A stretch of DNA of 5,437 nt from NCBI GenBank assembly GCA_029555925.1, contig JAKPQU010000187.1, positions 1-5,437 on the forward strand, given 5' to 3'. The translations under genes and the position numbers were made by a program. Below are positions 5,411 to 5,437 of this stretch, one piece after another. This stretch comes from Bacillota bacterium. GTDB taxonomy: Bacteria; Eremiobacterota; SpSt-956; JAKJGF01. The first letter of the stretch is position 1, and each line of letters begins with the position of its first letter. The notes under the pieces were generated by a model that saw only the letters and a list, made by a program, of their open reading frames with translations, did no database searches and had not been told where the DNA came from.

Positions 5411-5437
5411 AGTATTTACCTATTATTCAAATTATTC

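Overview
The window reads as AT-rich bacterial chromosome. All three genes have bacterial Shine-Dalgarno sites, and each has a sigma70-like promoter in front of it, two of the three of extended -10 type. The lineage cannot be fixed from sequence alone. The many YDEAIKCYDKAIEI-type TPRs, an orphan circularly permuted ATP-grasp enzyme, a tiny Cys-rich zinc protein and intergenic heptanucleotide repeats together suggest an environmental, probably anaerobic bacterium (for example Desulfobacterota- or Nitrospirota-like). That is a low-confidence inference.

Layout: positions 1-269 are a non-coding leader with a 21-bp perfect palindrome, a 9-bp inverted repeat and a promoter. Positions 270-3152 (+) encode a 960-residue exported protein. 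After a signal peptide it consists of exactly 27 contiguous 34-residue TPRs with no insertion or deletion. Positions 3153-3415 hold two adjoining heptanucleotide repeat arrays, one folding into a 28-bp perfect palindrome, and then a promoter. Positions 3416-4786 (+) encode a 456-residue circularly permuted ATP-grasp ligase of the glutathionylspermidine-synthase-like class. Positions 4787-4851 are filled by a long imperfect hairpin of the same GCGTAA-type heptad family. Positions 4852-5085 (-) encode a 77-residue protein of three 25-residue zinc-ribbon-like repeats. Its 5' leader contains a third heptad block. Positions 5186-5437 are non-coding and contain a strong long-range inverted repeat (5261-5410) that is either a small MITE-like element or a structured RNA.

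Each gene has its own promoter. The first two are tandem but separately transcribed, and the third converges on the second, so there is no operon and no evidence that the three products work together. The genes belong to recognisable families. The least explained parts are the DNA between them: the heptad family present at all three junctions beside the genes, with variants homogenised within each locus; the repeat array that supplies the TPR gene's stop codon; and the terminal inverted repeat at the right edge.
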